In this document: positions 11,796-22,026 of the stretch, piece after piece
Position numbering within the stretch: position 1 is the stretch's first letter
How the letters are laid out: the number at the start of each line of letters is the position of its first letter
DNA from: Aphrocallistes beatrix
Lineage: Eukaryota; Porifera; Hexactinellida; Sceptrulophora; Aphrocallistidae
Direction: 5' to 3'
DNA length: 64,000 bases
Assembly: GCA_963281255.1 (NCBI GenBank)
Contig: OY725489.1
Span: 7,502,523 to 7,566,522 of the forward strand
Made by a program: the position numbers and the translations under genes
The notes under the pieces: model-generated
Database searches by the model: none
Told to the model about the DNA's origin: nothing
What the model saw: only the letters and a program-made list of their open reading frames with translations

Positions 11796-12408
11796 TGCAT
11801 TAGTGCGAATTTCCCAAGTTGTCATTAGTTCTACTCTACTTTTGAGAGGGTTGTCATTTGTTCTACTCTCCCTTTGGAGGGTTGTCATTAGTTATACTCT
11901 ATGGTTTTGCTAAATATTTATTAGTTATTTGTTGACGTTTTTTTGCCTATTACACTACTAATATACAAATGGATTTAGACCTAAGTTGACTAATTCATTA
12001 AAAAATGGCAAAGAATTATGAATTATTCGAATAATTCATAATTCAAGCATGAATTAGTCAATCATGTGTGATAAAAAGGAAATTAACAATTACTAACTAA
12101 TAAAGATTATAGAAAGTGTTCCAAACATTTTCTATAGCATTGATCCATCAATCCTCGAAAACAATGTTTCCACTTCCTAAATTTCAAAATTATTCGAATA
12201 ATTTATCCCTACAATTTATGACTTTTTCTTTGCTACAACTATATTTTTCAATAATTCTTCTCAGGTTTAATGAATTATGAATTATTCGAATTATTCATTA
12301 ATTCATGAATTAGTCAACTTAGATTTAGACCCTCTCAAAAGTAGAGTAGAACTAATGACAACTTGGGAAATTCGCACTAGTGCGAATCCCAGAAATTCGC
12401 ACTAATGC
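11796..12408. repeat. Inverted-repeat element with about 50-bp arms, carrying a nested MITE
   Basis: Left arm 11796-11850 (TGCATTAGTGCGAATTTCCC ...) is mirrored at about 12331-12408. Inside the left part a unit starting GTTGTCATTAGTT is repeated about three times (11818-11910). The element at 11981-12322 is inserted in it. Confidence 0.8.
11981..12322. mobile_element. hAT-like MITE, CTAAGTTGACTAATTCAT family
   Basis: 342 bp, exact 8-bp duplication ATTTAGAC (11973-11980, 12323-12330). Inverted ends CTAAGTTGAC/GTCAACTTAG, AATTATTCGAATAATT words inside. The second copy is at 59879-60221. Confidence 0.93.
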
Positions 12409-12708
12409 AGCGCCCCCACAAAAAGCAGCTTGTGAAACGCTGCTCTAGGTTGAAGTTTAACTATATAATAATAGTACTGAATAATGATTCACAAATGCAT
12501 CACATAGAATAGTAGAACTAACAAACAATAATAATTATATATTGAATATCATCAGACGCAAGGTCCAATGGGATAGTTTGATGCAAAATATACATAGGTT
12601 AGTTTGGTAGAAAAATAGTAAAAGTTTTCATAAAGTGATTAAATCCCAGAAGAATCACACCTTCAAAGTGTACACCCATAAAATGAATGTTGAGTCAGTT
12701 GCAACTGT

Positions 12709-15700
12709 TTAACTTTGAGAAATGTTCGTTTCGCCTGTAACAGCGTCAAGTAACATTTCAGTAGAAATCGATGCTGTGAGATTTGAGACGTCGTAATGAC
12801 TGGGAGAACCGGTATCGAAATTCAGAGGAAACTCCGTAACTTCTGATGGATTTCCGATGTATGAGTCATCAGCCAGTGTCATGTTCGACCCTGGAAATGG
12901 GATGGAATCTTGATGGAGGAGTTGAGAGGGAACGTTTGGAGAATTGTCTAGCTTTGAAAGTAGGAAACTCTCCATGGGTTGTACAGGATCCATTGCTTGT
13001 TCAGTTCCTGCTATTCCAATGCCTGCATGGAGGGAGGGATAACTTTAAACTCTATAGAATCAGATTCAAATACAGTCGACTCTGCTTAATAGGATCACAT
13101 CGGTCAGAGGACATTTTTCCCCGATTAAGCGAACAACCCTATTAACCGAAAATTTTTGAATTAGCTTCTATGCGTGAGAGCTATTCTTGTCCTGCCAAAA
13201 GTGGCCCGATTAAGCAGTTGACCCGATTAAACAGTGACCCTATTGAGCGGAGTCGACTGTAGTTAATAATATAGTGGCCTAGCCAGGATTTTCAGTGGGA
13301 GAGGAGCATAGCAGCTAGCTGGGGACCTGGGGCCTTGCCCCTAGAAGTTGACAACATTTATTAATAATATGCCCAGATTCAAAACAAAGTTAGCACAGTC
13401 GACTCCGCTTAATAGGGCCACTGTTTAATCGGATCACTTTTCGGACCGGAATAGCTCTCACACATAGAAGCTAATACAGAATATCTTCGGTTAATAGGGT
13501 TCTCCGCTTAATCTGGGCGAAATGTCCTCTGACCGATGTGGGCCTATTAAGCAGATTCGACTGTATATAATGTAATACTAGTCATCACAAAATTGCGTGT
13601 ATTAAATCCTGATAATTTATCCCAACTGAAAGTTTGGCTAATTCATTTCCCGTTTGGGCGGGGAAGCCATAGTATGGCGTAAAATATGGTCTTTACTATA
13701 AATAGAATGGACCGCTTGTTAAATAAAGTAAATGCTCAATACAAAGCAGGTTTGGATCCGGGCCTGGATTTCAGAGGGGTCAAGGGCAGTGTTATGAAAT
13801 AATGCAATTTACTCGAATAAACCGCACAAAAATTTCAAAATTAACGCGATTTCCAATAATCCTGAGGGAAACACTGGTTAAGGGGGTCTAAAATACTTTC
13901 AGGGAGGGGTGCTAAAGCCTTCTGAGGGCGTGGTTACTGCAGGGTTGGATTGAACCTAGGATTTCAGGATGGGTTAAGGGGGTCTAAAATATTTCAGGGA
14001 GGAGGTAGCTAGATGCAATCTTAAATAATAGGCGTTGAGATATCATCGATAGGTTCAAGAAATACAGTCGACTCCGCTTAATCGGGTCACTTTTGGCAGG
14101 ACCGGAATAGCACTCACACATAGAGGCCAATACAAAAATATTTTCGGTTAATAGGGTTCTCGGCTTAATCGGGTCAAAATATCCCCTGACCGATGTGACC
14201 CTATTAAGCGGAGTCGACTGTATTTTGAAAATGTGTGAGGTGTAATATGCTAAAACTAGAAATTCGCAACAATAATTTTCAGATACACATCTAAATCGTA
14301 AAGAGCTCGCTCATACCAAATTTGGTAAGAACTGAACTGTTAAATACCGCAGAATGCAGGCTACGGAAGAGCAAAAAAATAAAATGTCAGTCTTAGTGCA
14401 GCTCCATTAAAACACCAATTAAGATGAAAATGTGAATAAATGGGACTAACTCATTCTTATTATAATCCATTCAAGTGCAAAAGCTGGATTAGATACAGTG
14501 AAATGCCTTATACTGGAGTTAAGATCTTAGTTCTATCTTCAAACATAGTTTTGTAGTTAAATTATAAAATATAACGATACATTTATAAATATTAGAAGTG
14601 ATGTTTTTCGCGAAAGAATGGATGATTCAGAGCAATACCATCAAGGGATCCTACATGCGAAATGTAGTAAGAACACAGTGTCCCCGAGATCGCGGATGTC
14701 ACCCAGTCATTTTCTATGTCACTGAAGCCATATAAATGCTCGGTATTCTACAGTTAAATTTCGCAGAATGTCGCGTACGAAAAGATGAAAAAACAACATC
14801 AAAGCTAACTTGCCTGAATCTTGAGATCCCTGGTGGGAATGGGAATGAGGATAATTGGAATCGTCATTAATGTTCAGCCTTGAAAAGAGGTGTTGCTGCT
14901 GAGCTATTTCTCTGATCGTGCTTAGTTCTCCAGGCTGAAACCAAGAAGGACGGTGCTGGGGGGATCCCATGCCTAAAAGTATGTGAAGGCTCAATTCGCT
15001 TTAACTTAAATTTTCATTTTGGAGCATACACCGAAATATAATACCCAAATAAACTACTAATTCTAATTCAACTATGATAGGCAAAGGTGTAACCAACTGA
15101 GTTTTAGGGTGGCCAAGGTACGGCCAAGTTGTGGTCAGGGTGCGACACAAAATTATTCATTTGAGGCCCGCATGTGCTGCATCCTCACTACGCCTCTGAA
15201 TCAGGGGTTTATCTAGGTGATCGGCCGGTACTTATAGGTGCCAGCCTGGTATCGTCTGAGGAGCCAAGGTGCTTGCATTGTGATACGATTTGGTGCCGGG
15301 GTGCCACCACGCCTGGAATGACGAAGATAAACCCCTGTTTGGGTGCCATATAACATTTATCACCTTCCAAAAAGTGCCGGACTGGAAATCATGCTCTGAA
15401 TATAGATAAAGACTGGAAACTGATTAAAAACTTGGACTAGGGATTTTGAAGTGTATTTAGGCAAAATGAAAAATACAGTCGACTCTTAATAGGGCCACAT
15501 CGGTCAGAGGACATTTTGGCCCGATTAAGCGAAGAATCCTATTAACCGAAAATATTCTGTATTAGCTTCTATGTGTGAGAGCTATTTCAGTCCTGCCAAA
15601 AGTGGCCCGATTAAGCGGTTGTCTAACAGCCCAATATCATGTTTGTATAGATTGTTAATACATTCCTAAGCTCTATCCTGTAAGGATAGATACTTTAGGC

Positions 15701-18700
15701 ATACTTCGACTCCGCTTAATAGTGTCACTGTTTAATCGGGTGATTAAACAGTGACACTATTAAGCGGAGTCGCTGTATGCCTAGTCTCCATCCTTACAGG
15801 ATAGAGCTTAGGAATGTATTAACAATCTATACAAACATGAAATTTGGCTGTTAGATTTCGCAGGATCGCTCGGACAGACGGATGTCCTCTGAGGAAGGGG
15901 GTACAAAATTCATTTTCCCCGTTTATGAATTTGTACTATAATCACCATATTCCATTTGCTTTAAACTCTATAGCAGAGGTTTATCTAGGTGTTCGGCCGA
16001 CACTTATAGGTGCCAACCTGGTATCTTCCGAGGAGGCAAGGTGCTTGCAGTGTGATTCGATTTTGGTTCCGGGTTGCCACGATCCCTGAAATTATAAGAT
16101 AAACCCCTATTTGGGTGCCATATAACTTCTATCACATTCAAAAGAAAGTGCCGGGCTGGAAAATCCTAGATAAACCCATGCTCTATAGCAGCGGTTTTCA
16201 ACCTTTTTGGGCTGTGGACCCCCTATAAAAATTTTCCTATATCCTGTGGACCCCCTCCTATTAACTGTAATACAATATTTCGAATCCTGTGGACCCCCTA
16301 ATATCTTCTGTGGACCACTAAGGGGTCCATGGACCCCAGGTTGGGAACCACTGCTCTATAGGGTAATGCGGAAATGGTTCGACTTTTCGAAAAGGAAATA
16401 GTTCGAATTGCAGATTTAAGAAATAGTTCGAATTGCAGATTTAGGAAATAGTTCGACTTTTTACCATTAGGATTAATGGTGGTTTTTAGTGAGCTATTTC
16501 CGTTTTTTTGCGAACTATTTCCACCATACCCTCTATAGCCCTAGGCATTTCCCCTCTCTCCTACTGGCTACGCCCCTGCAGAGAAAAAGTGAAAAAGGGT
16601 TAACACCGATTAGAAAAGGGTTGAACCTGGCTGGGGGAAGAGTCCTGAGGTATGTTGAGGCAGGCTGGGATGCGTCCAAGAAGTGGACCTGGTGTTATGG
16701 TCGATATAGAAGACATCTCCTTCAGGTGTGATTCCTCTCTCCCATCCTTTCGGCAGAGTTAAGGTCATATGGTCTACTTGAGAGTGAGCTCTGCTATGTC
16801 GAACTGGGTAGGCGGAATTCTGATGCTGCATCATCCGTGAGTTGGGATGGGAAATTGAAGGGAATTCAATGCTGTTTTGAGTTGAGATATTTGGATGCTG
16901 CTCGTTAGCGGTGAAAAGGAAGCCAGACTAGAAGAAAATTAGTCAAAGAAGAAAATCACAAAATGTGTGTATCATGGTAATTTAACACAAGGCTCCCAAA
17001 ATGGTGGTGCGGGGACAATTTAGTAAAAAGATCAGTGTTTCCCTCAGGATTATTGGAAAGCGCGTTAATTTTGATTTTTTGTGCGGTTTATTCGGGTAAA
17101 TTGCATTATTTCACAACAAAATCACATTATTCGACAAGCAAAGCGTGCTAAATAGCGCACTTAACGCGCTTAGTGGAAAACACTGAAAAAGATCCAATCA
17201 CTCATAAGCATAGGCGTAACGTTTTCTTTTTTTTTCAAAAAGTTGGGGGCTCCGAGCGAGCGTTCAAGTCTAGAGGGCATGTCCCCTCAAAATGTTGACC
17301 CTTGCACCCTTAGAAGTCAGTTCAGATGTTATCCTAGGATCATCAACCACATTTTACTACGAATTTTTAAATTAAAATGACAGAAAACAAGACTAAACAA
17401 TCAAACAACATTTCATTATGAGAGGTTATCCGAACTTGTTTTGCCTACTGATTGTCCGCTCAAATAATTTGGACCCCATACAATACCATTTTGTGCAGTC
17501 AATTAATATCGATTATGTTTCAAAGTGAGCAACCTCATCAAAATTGGAAGGACATTCTCCAACACGTAGAGCACTTCAATGCTTTTTGATATTTTTGGAA
17601 GTTTTTTTCTTTTAATAAAAAATATTCATAATCAAAATAAGATTTTTGGAAAAATGTCCCTAATTGTGTATCAATGGGCAAGGTGTCCCAGATGAAAAAA
17701 ATAGGGAATCATTAGGAGGTAAACTTATCTAGGTAAAGTAGATTTTGGAGAAGAACGAACAAAACAGCAGAAACCAATATAGTGCACTAGTATTTTATCT
17801 AAATAAAAATGATAATAGACAATAAACACGTGTAGATTGTTAATGAATTGAAATGCTGACTTCATTAGGAAACATAGCTGAAAGAGATAACTCAACATGC
17901 ATTTTCACTCTTCTATGAGCTAACTTACACGAGTGTCCCGCTTTTTTTATTCTATGCATACTATTTTTTATTGCGTCCTGTCATGTCCCGCTTTTATCAT
18001 GGCTCTAGTTGGCATGTATGTAAATGTCAGGAAAAAGTAACTTTGCAAACCTTGCCCCCAACCCCCCCTCAAAAAAACTAGATCGGTCACTGTCCCTCTA
18101 ATCTAGGCCATGCTGATGGTGGTTAGCCGTTTAACTGATTAACTGAATCCTTGGCTATTGTAAAAGAAACTTAAAAATTGAAAAATATTAATAAAGTCAA
18201 CAAGGATACTAACCTGCTGAGTTCTCCTTCCTTCCATCTGCTCCATCCAATTTTCCTGATGAAACTGTGGTTGTGTTTGCTGTTGTTGCGGTTGCGGTTG
18301 TTGAGAATTGTAATCTTGAATCCCGAATTCAGTATTCACAGGCGGTTGAAGATTATTTTGTCCGTAACAAGTAGCAGGACTGGAACGAGAACGCGTGTGG
18401 TTTGAGTGTGGGTAGCCGCGTGTTCTAAAAAAATATTTTCAAGAGTATAAATTCCTAATCTTGCAAATTATGGAACTGAAACTGATAACTGAAACTGAAA
18501 GTAATTGAAATTGAAAATTTGAGCAAAATGGGTGTGGCATCACCTCAAAATTTAACAATTTATGGGTGTAAAAGAAAACCATAGATTCTCGATAAAAGAA
18601 TTGCGGATAATACTAACAAATTTCGACTGGTGTTCGTATTAACGAGATTTAACGAGAATGTGGAAAGGGTGTGGTAAGGATGTGACAAGGGTGTGGTAAA

Positions 18701-21700
18701 GATGTAGTAAGGGTGTGGTAAAGATGTGGTAAAGGTGTAGTAAGGGTGTGGTAAGGTGTGGTAAGGATGTGGTAAAGATGTAGTAAGGGTGTGGTAAAGA
18801 TGTGGAAAGGGTGTGGTAAGGATGTGACAAGGGTGTGGTAAAGATGTAGTAAGGGTGTGGTAAAGATGTGGTAAAGATGTGGTAAGGGTGTGGTAAGGTG
18901 TGGTAAAGATGTAGTAAGGGTGTGGTAAAGATGTGGTAAGGGTGTGTAAGGATGTGGTAAAGATGTGTAGTAAGGATTTGGTAAGGATGTGGTAAGGGTG
19001 TAGTAAGGATGTGGTAAGGGTGTGGTAAAGATGTGGTAAGGGTTGGTAAGGGTGTGGTAAGGTGTGGTAAGGGTGTGGCATTTTTCTAGAAGGTCAAGAG
19101 AGGGAGGCAATTAGCCTCCCTGAAAATATTTTCGCCCCCTCCCTGAGTTTTTCCTCTAGAAAATCCCTCCATGTTAATATTACATGTGTATGCATAGGCG
19201 CAACTGCGGTCATTTTCGGTGAGCACGCGCCCACATACAAAGGTATAGGGCAGCCCTTCTGCTAAGAAAAGAAAAGCGATATGCACACCCAGCGACCAGA
19301 ACCTAGTTGCGCCTATGTGTATACAGTCGACTCCGCTTAATAGGGTCACTGTTTAATCGGGTCAGCCGCTTAATCGAGCCACTTTTGGCAGGTCCAGAAT
19401 AGTTCTCACACATAGAGGCTAATACAAAATATTTTCGGTTAATAAGGTTCTCCTCTTAATCGGGGCAAAATATCCCCTGACCGATGTGTCCCAATTAAGC
19501 GGAGTCGACTGTATATATAATTTGCTTATTTAACTCATGATATTCTCTCCTCTAAACCTTATTTCCAAAACATATATTTCAACTAAAATTAGTTTCAGCC
19601 CAGATCAGAGGTGTACTTTTGACTAATCTAGCTTCAAAAGGGACCATTTTGTACGATCGGACTGGTTTCAACCTGAACACTTTTTAGTCTCAACCGGACC
19701 ACTTCACACCTGATGACTACGGCCTTGCACTAACTAAGGTGGTACGTATCGCCTGAGGTGATGTACATAGGTGTAGATAGGAAGCACAAAAATATTGCAA
19801 CACGAATCGAGGGAATTGAAAGGTTCTCTTGAGCATGGAGATCAAGACAGAACCTTTCAATTCCCTTGATTCGTGTTGCAATATTGTTGTGCTTACTAAT
19901 AGTACACCTATGTACATCACCTGAGGCGATACGTACCACCCTAGTTAGTGCAAGGCCGTAGTCATCAGGTGTGAAGTGGTGCGTTTGAGACTAAAAAGTG
20001 GTCAGGTTGAAAGCAGTTCGATCGAACTTGGTGTTTGTAGAGCTAATTGATGGGGCGGAAGGGTTTCGACTCCATCAATGTATTGGCTCTGTCATTACCG
20101 ATTGGGTGAAAAGATCTCGGCCCCATCAATCCTGCGGGTAGATGGGACTGGCCCCGTCCCATCGGTAAGGGCGCCTTTGGTTGTGAGATAATACCATTTT
20201 GTCCAAATTATGGTTGGCACGACGAGATGGAAGAGTTGAGAGGCTTGTTAAGGATCTCACAGCCATATGTACGTATATATGCCCACCTCATAGTGACTAT
20301 GCCACTGGGCCAAAGATAGTCGGTTACGCCTCCCGTAAATAGTTCTAGCTAAAGTTTTACCTCTTAATCCACCAAGATTTAAAAGGAACATTCCTTATAG
20401 ATACAGTCGAAGTCGGTTTTTAACTCTCACGCCTCTGTAAACATTGTTTTTTTTTAGCAGTATAACTCCATTACAAAATAGTCGGAGGGTTTGTAACCTA
20501 GGCTATGGACAAATAAAAACGACTTCGATTATAATATAATAATCAAACTGACAAAAAAAGATTTTTATCACTATTCTTAGGGAGGGTGTCACGACTTGCG
20601 AAGTTCCCAAAATATTAGAAAGCAGATCACGGTTCTCAAAAGGATGAAAGTACTGATATACGAATATACGGAAGGACGTGTTACGCCCTAATCTGTAGCT
20701 ACCAATCAAGCCGATGTAAGAGATAAATCAAGAGCACAATTAAGAACGGTAGAATTATCAAGTTTAGACAATTAACAATAAGTGAATACGTTGGTAAGAT
20801 CTACTAGCCTACAACTTGAATATATAAGTCTACGGATCCTAATCAACGTGGGAGGTAAACTAAAACTAAACTAAGCTAAGATTATAAATAACCTATTACA
20901 GACGGAAGTAGAACGCCGTTTATGGTATAATAGCAGGCCTCTCAACTCTCAAGATCTCATCGTGTGTCTCACGATTTAGAACCACTGTTCATAATACTAT
21001 TTCCCCATATCTCACGATTTGTCACTTGCCATCACACGATTTAGCTAAATTACAGGTTGAGAGGCCTGATAATAGCATATCTCTATAGCAGCGTTTCCCG
21101 CTGAGCACGTTAAGCGCGCTATTTAGCACGCTTAGCTTGTCGAATAACTTTTTATTGTTAAATAATGTAATTTGCCCGAATAAACTGCACAAAAATTGCT
21201 AAATTAACCCGCTTTCTAATAATTCTGAGGGAAACACTGCCCAATAGGGAGGAACTACTCAGGGTCGCTTATTATGAACATTCGTTTATTATGATGAACT
21301 AGTCTCAATTTCATTTTAGATAGGATTTGTATTGAATAAAGTTCGCCTAATACGAAGTATCTCTATTATGAACAGATTTTTTGGTCCCCTGGTGGTTCAC
21401 AATAAGCGACCCTGACTGTATATACAAAAATAACTAACTTCATCATATTGGGGTTGAGAGGTGTCTGAGTGGCTCCTGGGAAAGGTGTGGTGGCGCCTGG
21501 GAATGGAGTAGTGCCAGTATTCGGCTGTGGGAACTGATCAAATGCAAATGGGTTCTGGTTCGAGCCACTCGACAGCAACTGCCGACATAACTGTTTCGAA
21601 CTTGTGTGTTGAGTCTTGAAAAAGGACTGTGGAAGTTTGCGATCTTTCATAGGTTTACTTTTGAGGTGAGAATTAGATTTCAGATTAAAAAGCTCATCGA

Positions 21701-21812
21701 GCATTTTCTTATCGTTGTCTTCAACTCTGACCACAACTTTGGATCCAGGATCGATGGTGTCCATCTCACTCGTTGAGTTTGAAGAAAAACTAGGCGAAGC
21801 ATCGTTCATCAT
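12709..21812 (-). CDS. YAP1: Yorkie/YAP transcriptional co-activator, five exons
   Basis: Exons in transcript order: 21812-21439, 18424-18214, 16927-16627, 14972-14814, 13007-12709; phases fit and give 447 residues. Domains: TEAD-binding segment (about 36-66, LDELFNLKS ... RKLPQSFF); HTRSRSSP with Ser about 139, matching the LATS site HxRxxS that creates the 14-3-3 site of YAP S127/Yki S168; a second HxRxxS (HSRAHS, about 239-244) just before a single WW domain (about 253-285, W257, W279, P282); Gln/Pro tract; acidic activation tail ending NISQS, without the vertebrate PDZ ligand. Family knowledge: nuclear TEAD partner restrained by Hippo kinases. Intron 14813-13008 starts GC rather than GT. 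Start: the tandem ATG codons at 21812 and 21809; a further 5' exon cannot be excluded. A MITE lies 60 bp upstream. Confidence 0.94.
13073..13259. mobile_element. Pogo-like MITE, CAGTCGACTCCGC family
   Basis: 187 bp, TA duplication, in YAP intron 4, 66 bp from the last exon. Repeated GATTAAGCGG and CTATTAACCG words fill both halves. Full-length copies measure 187-188 bp elsewhere in the window. Confidence 0.93.
13396..13563. mobile_element. Pogo-like MITE, CAGTCGACTCCGC family
   Basis: Same ends in the same YAP intron as 13073 and 14065; about 168 bp, internally shortened. Confidence 0.9.
13793..13876. mobile_element. Fragment of CAGTGTTTCCC hAT-like family
   Basis: AATGCAATTTACTCGAATAA through GAGGGAAACACTG equals the right half of 17033-17185 in reverse; left half missing. 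Confidence 0.6.
14065..14220. mobile_element. Pogo-like MITE, CAGTCGACTCCGC family
   Basis: TA-flanked, 156 bp, third copy in YAP intron 4. Confidence 0.9.
14221..14807. other. Intron stretch without gene
   Basis: Remainder of YAP intron 4 up to exon 14814. No repeat family or coding signal recognised. Confidence 0.5.
14808..14816 (-). promoter_or_regulatory. GC-type 5' splice site of YAP intron 4
   Basis: Exon ends CAG at 14814 and the intron begins GCAAGT, the usual form of rare GC-AG introns. The phase-1 junction to exon 13007 only works with this cut; no GT at the same position exists. Confidence 0.8.
15202..15393. mobile_element. hAT-like MITE, CATGGGTTTATCTAGG family (reverse)
   Basis: Exact 8-bp duplication CTCTGAAT (15194-15201, 15394-15401). 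Ends CAGGGGTTTATCTAGG and GGAAATCATG. Interior AGTGCCGG and GGGTGCCATATAAC words shared by all copies. Confidence 0.92.
15476..15622. mobile_element. Pogo-like MITE, CAGTCGACTCCGC family, right end missing
   Basis: Left end with TA flank is intact. The element stops at about 15622, where a hairpin element begins. Confidence 0.82.
15624..15855. repeat. Hairpin element with a pogo-MITE palindrome at its centre
   Basis: Arms begin TAACAGCC(C)AA at the left and end TTTGGCTGTTA at the right. The loop region 15703-15777 is itself a mirror of the CAGTCGACTCCGC family end (CGACTCCGCTTAATAG). Confidence 0.8.
15974..16180. mobile_element. hAT-like MITE, CATGGGTTTATCTAGG family (reverse)
   Basis: 207 bp between CTCTATAG copies. 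Ends CAGAGGTTTATCTAGG and CTAGATAAACCCATG; first of the three stacked elements. Confidence 0.92.
16189..16353. mobile_element. hAT Charlie-like MITE, CAGYGGTTYYCAACC family
   Basis: 165 bp between CTCTATAG copies. Ends CAGCGGTTTTCAACC and GGTTGGGAACCACTG resemble the termini known for hAT-Charlie elements. Repeated TGTGGACCCCC words inside. Confidence 0.9.
16362..16530. mobile_element. hAT-like MITE, GGTAATGCGGAAATGG family
   Basis: 169 bp between CTCTATAG copies. Ends GGTAATGCGGAAATGG and CCACCATACC. GAAATAGTTCGA is repeated in direct order inside and again inverted at the right. Confidence 0.9.
17033..17185. mobile_element. hAT-like MITE, CAGTGTTTCCC family
   Basis: 153 bp with exact 8-bp duplication AAAAAGAT (17025-17032, 17186-17193). 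In YAP intron 2. Confidence 0.92.
17194..18213. other. Intron stretch without gene
   Basis: Rest of YAP intron 2. Only a worn GGTTAGCCG...GAATCCTTGG remnant (about 18117-18155) of the 2693-3019 family is recognised. Confidence 0.5.
18656..19081. repeat. Minisatellite of 11-bp units, GGTGTGGTAAG/GATGTGGTAAA
   Basis: About 39 units, mostly alternating two 11-bp variants to make a 22-bp higher order, with occasional 10-bp units and A/G changes. It lies in YAP intron 1, about 230 nt before exon 18424 on the YAP strand, where RNA would read (CTTACCACACC)n. Confidence 0.95.
19324..19511. mobile_element. Pogo-like MITE, CAGTCGACTCCGC family
   Basis: Full length, 188 bp, TA flanks, YAP intron 1. 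Confidence 0.93.
19652..20030. repeat. Long hairpin, arms about 180 bp
   Basis: Left arm (CGATCGGACTGGTTTCAACC ...) pairs with the right arm ending GCAGTTCGATCG; loop at about 19834-19856. The arms share GGTGTGAAGTGGT and AAGGCCGTAG words with short elements at 44300-44376 and 55198-55310. Confidence 0.9.
20032..20403. other. Intron stretch without gene
   Basis: Part of YAP intron 1. Contains mirrored GGCCCCATCAATC/GATGGG words at 20047-20170 but no defined element. Confidence 0.4.
20404..20531. mobile_element. CAGTCGAAGTCG MITE, short copy
   Basis: TA-CAGTCGAAGTCGG at the left and AACGACTTCGATTATA at the right; family also at 56732-57090. Confidence 0.75.
20934..21068. mobile_element. hAT-like MITE, CAGGCCTCTCAAC family
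   Basis: 135 bp, ends CAGGCCTCTCAAC and GTTGAGAGGCCTG, flanks share ATAATAG(C). CACGATTT words at mirrored places. Confidence 0.9.
21089..21239. mobile_element. hAT-like MITE, CAGTGTTTCCC family (reverse)
   Basis: Starts CAGCGTTTCCC directly after CTCTATAG (21081-21088). The right flank CCCAATAG matches at 6 of 8 positions. Confidence 0.85.
21246..21418. mobile_element. Pogo/Tigger-like MITE, CAGTCAGGGTCGC family
   Basis: Right end GACCCTGACTG-TA lies 20 bp from the 5' splice site of YAP exon 1 (21439). Confidence 0.85.
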
Positions 21813-21872
21813 CAATGCTAGTAATGTAAAAAATATTCAAAAATATCGAAGTGGAAATTAAGTGCACAGAGA

Positions 21873-22018
21873 CATAGGCGCCGAACCCGGGGGGGCTGGG
21901 GAGGCTCGAGCCCCCCCTGGATTTGAAGATGGCCCATAGACGCAATACGAAATTTAGGGCTGAGCCCCCCCTAGAACCCCAAAATTGCCCATAGATTTCG
22001 AAAAGTTCGGCGCCCCTG
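21873..22018. mobile_element. GC-rich hAT-like MITE, CATAGGCGCCGAAC family
   Basis: Exact 8-bp duplication CACAGAGA (21865-21872, 22019-22026). It begins 60 bp upstream of the YAP start codon, so it lies in the leader or core promoter. Confidence 0.93.
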
Positions 22019-22026
22019 CACAGAGA

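Larger units (their letters stand above)
15966..16538. repeat. Series of three different MITEs separated by four copies of CTCTATAG
   Basis: CTCTATAG stands at 15966-15973, 16181-16188, 16354-16361 and 16531-16538. The three intervals are complete members of three families, described in the next entries. Each family shows an 8-bp duplication of its own elsewhere or here. Confidence 0.9.

Noticed and set aside
13073-14220. Regularly spaced near-identical blocks, considered as a CRISPR-like array
   Set aside because: Blocks are TA-flanked MITEs with inverted ends at irregular spacing in a eukaryotic intron.
16190-16400. Possible second WW exon of YAP in intron 3
   Set aside because: The whole stretch is accounted for by the stacked MITEs; no W-x(20-22)-W pattern on the minus strand.
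18560-19110. Long minus-strand frames of His/Pro/Thr/Leu repeats
   Set aside because: They are the 11-bp minisatellite read in different frames; a unit not divisible by three keeps all frames open without selection.
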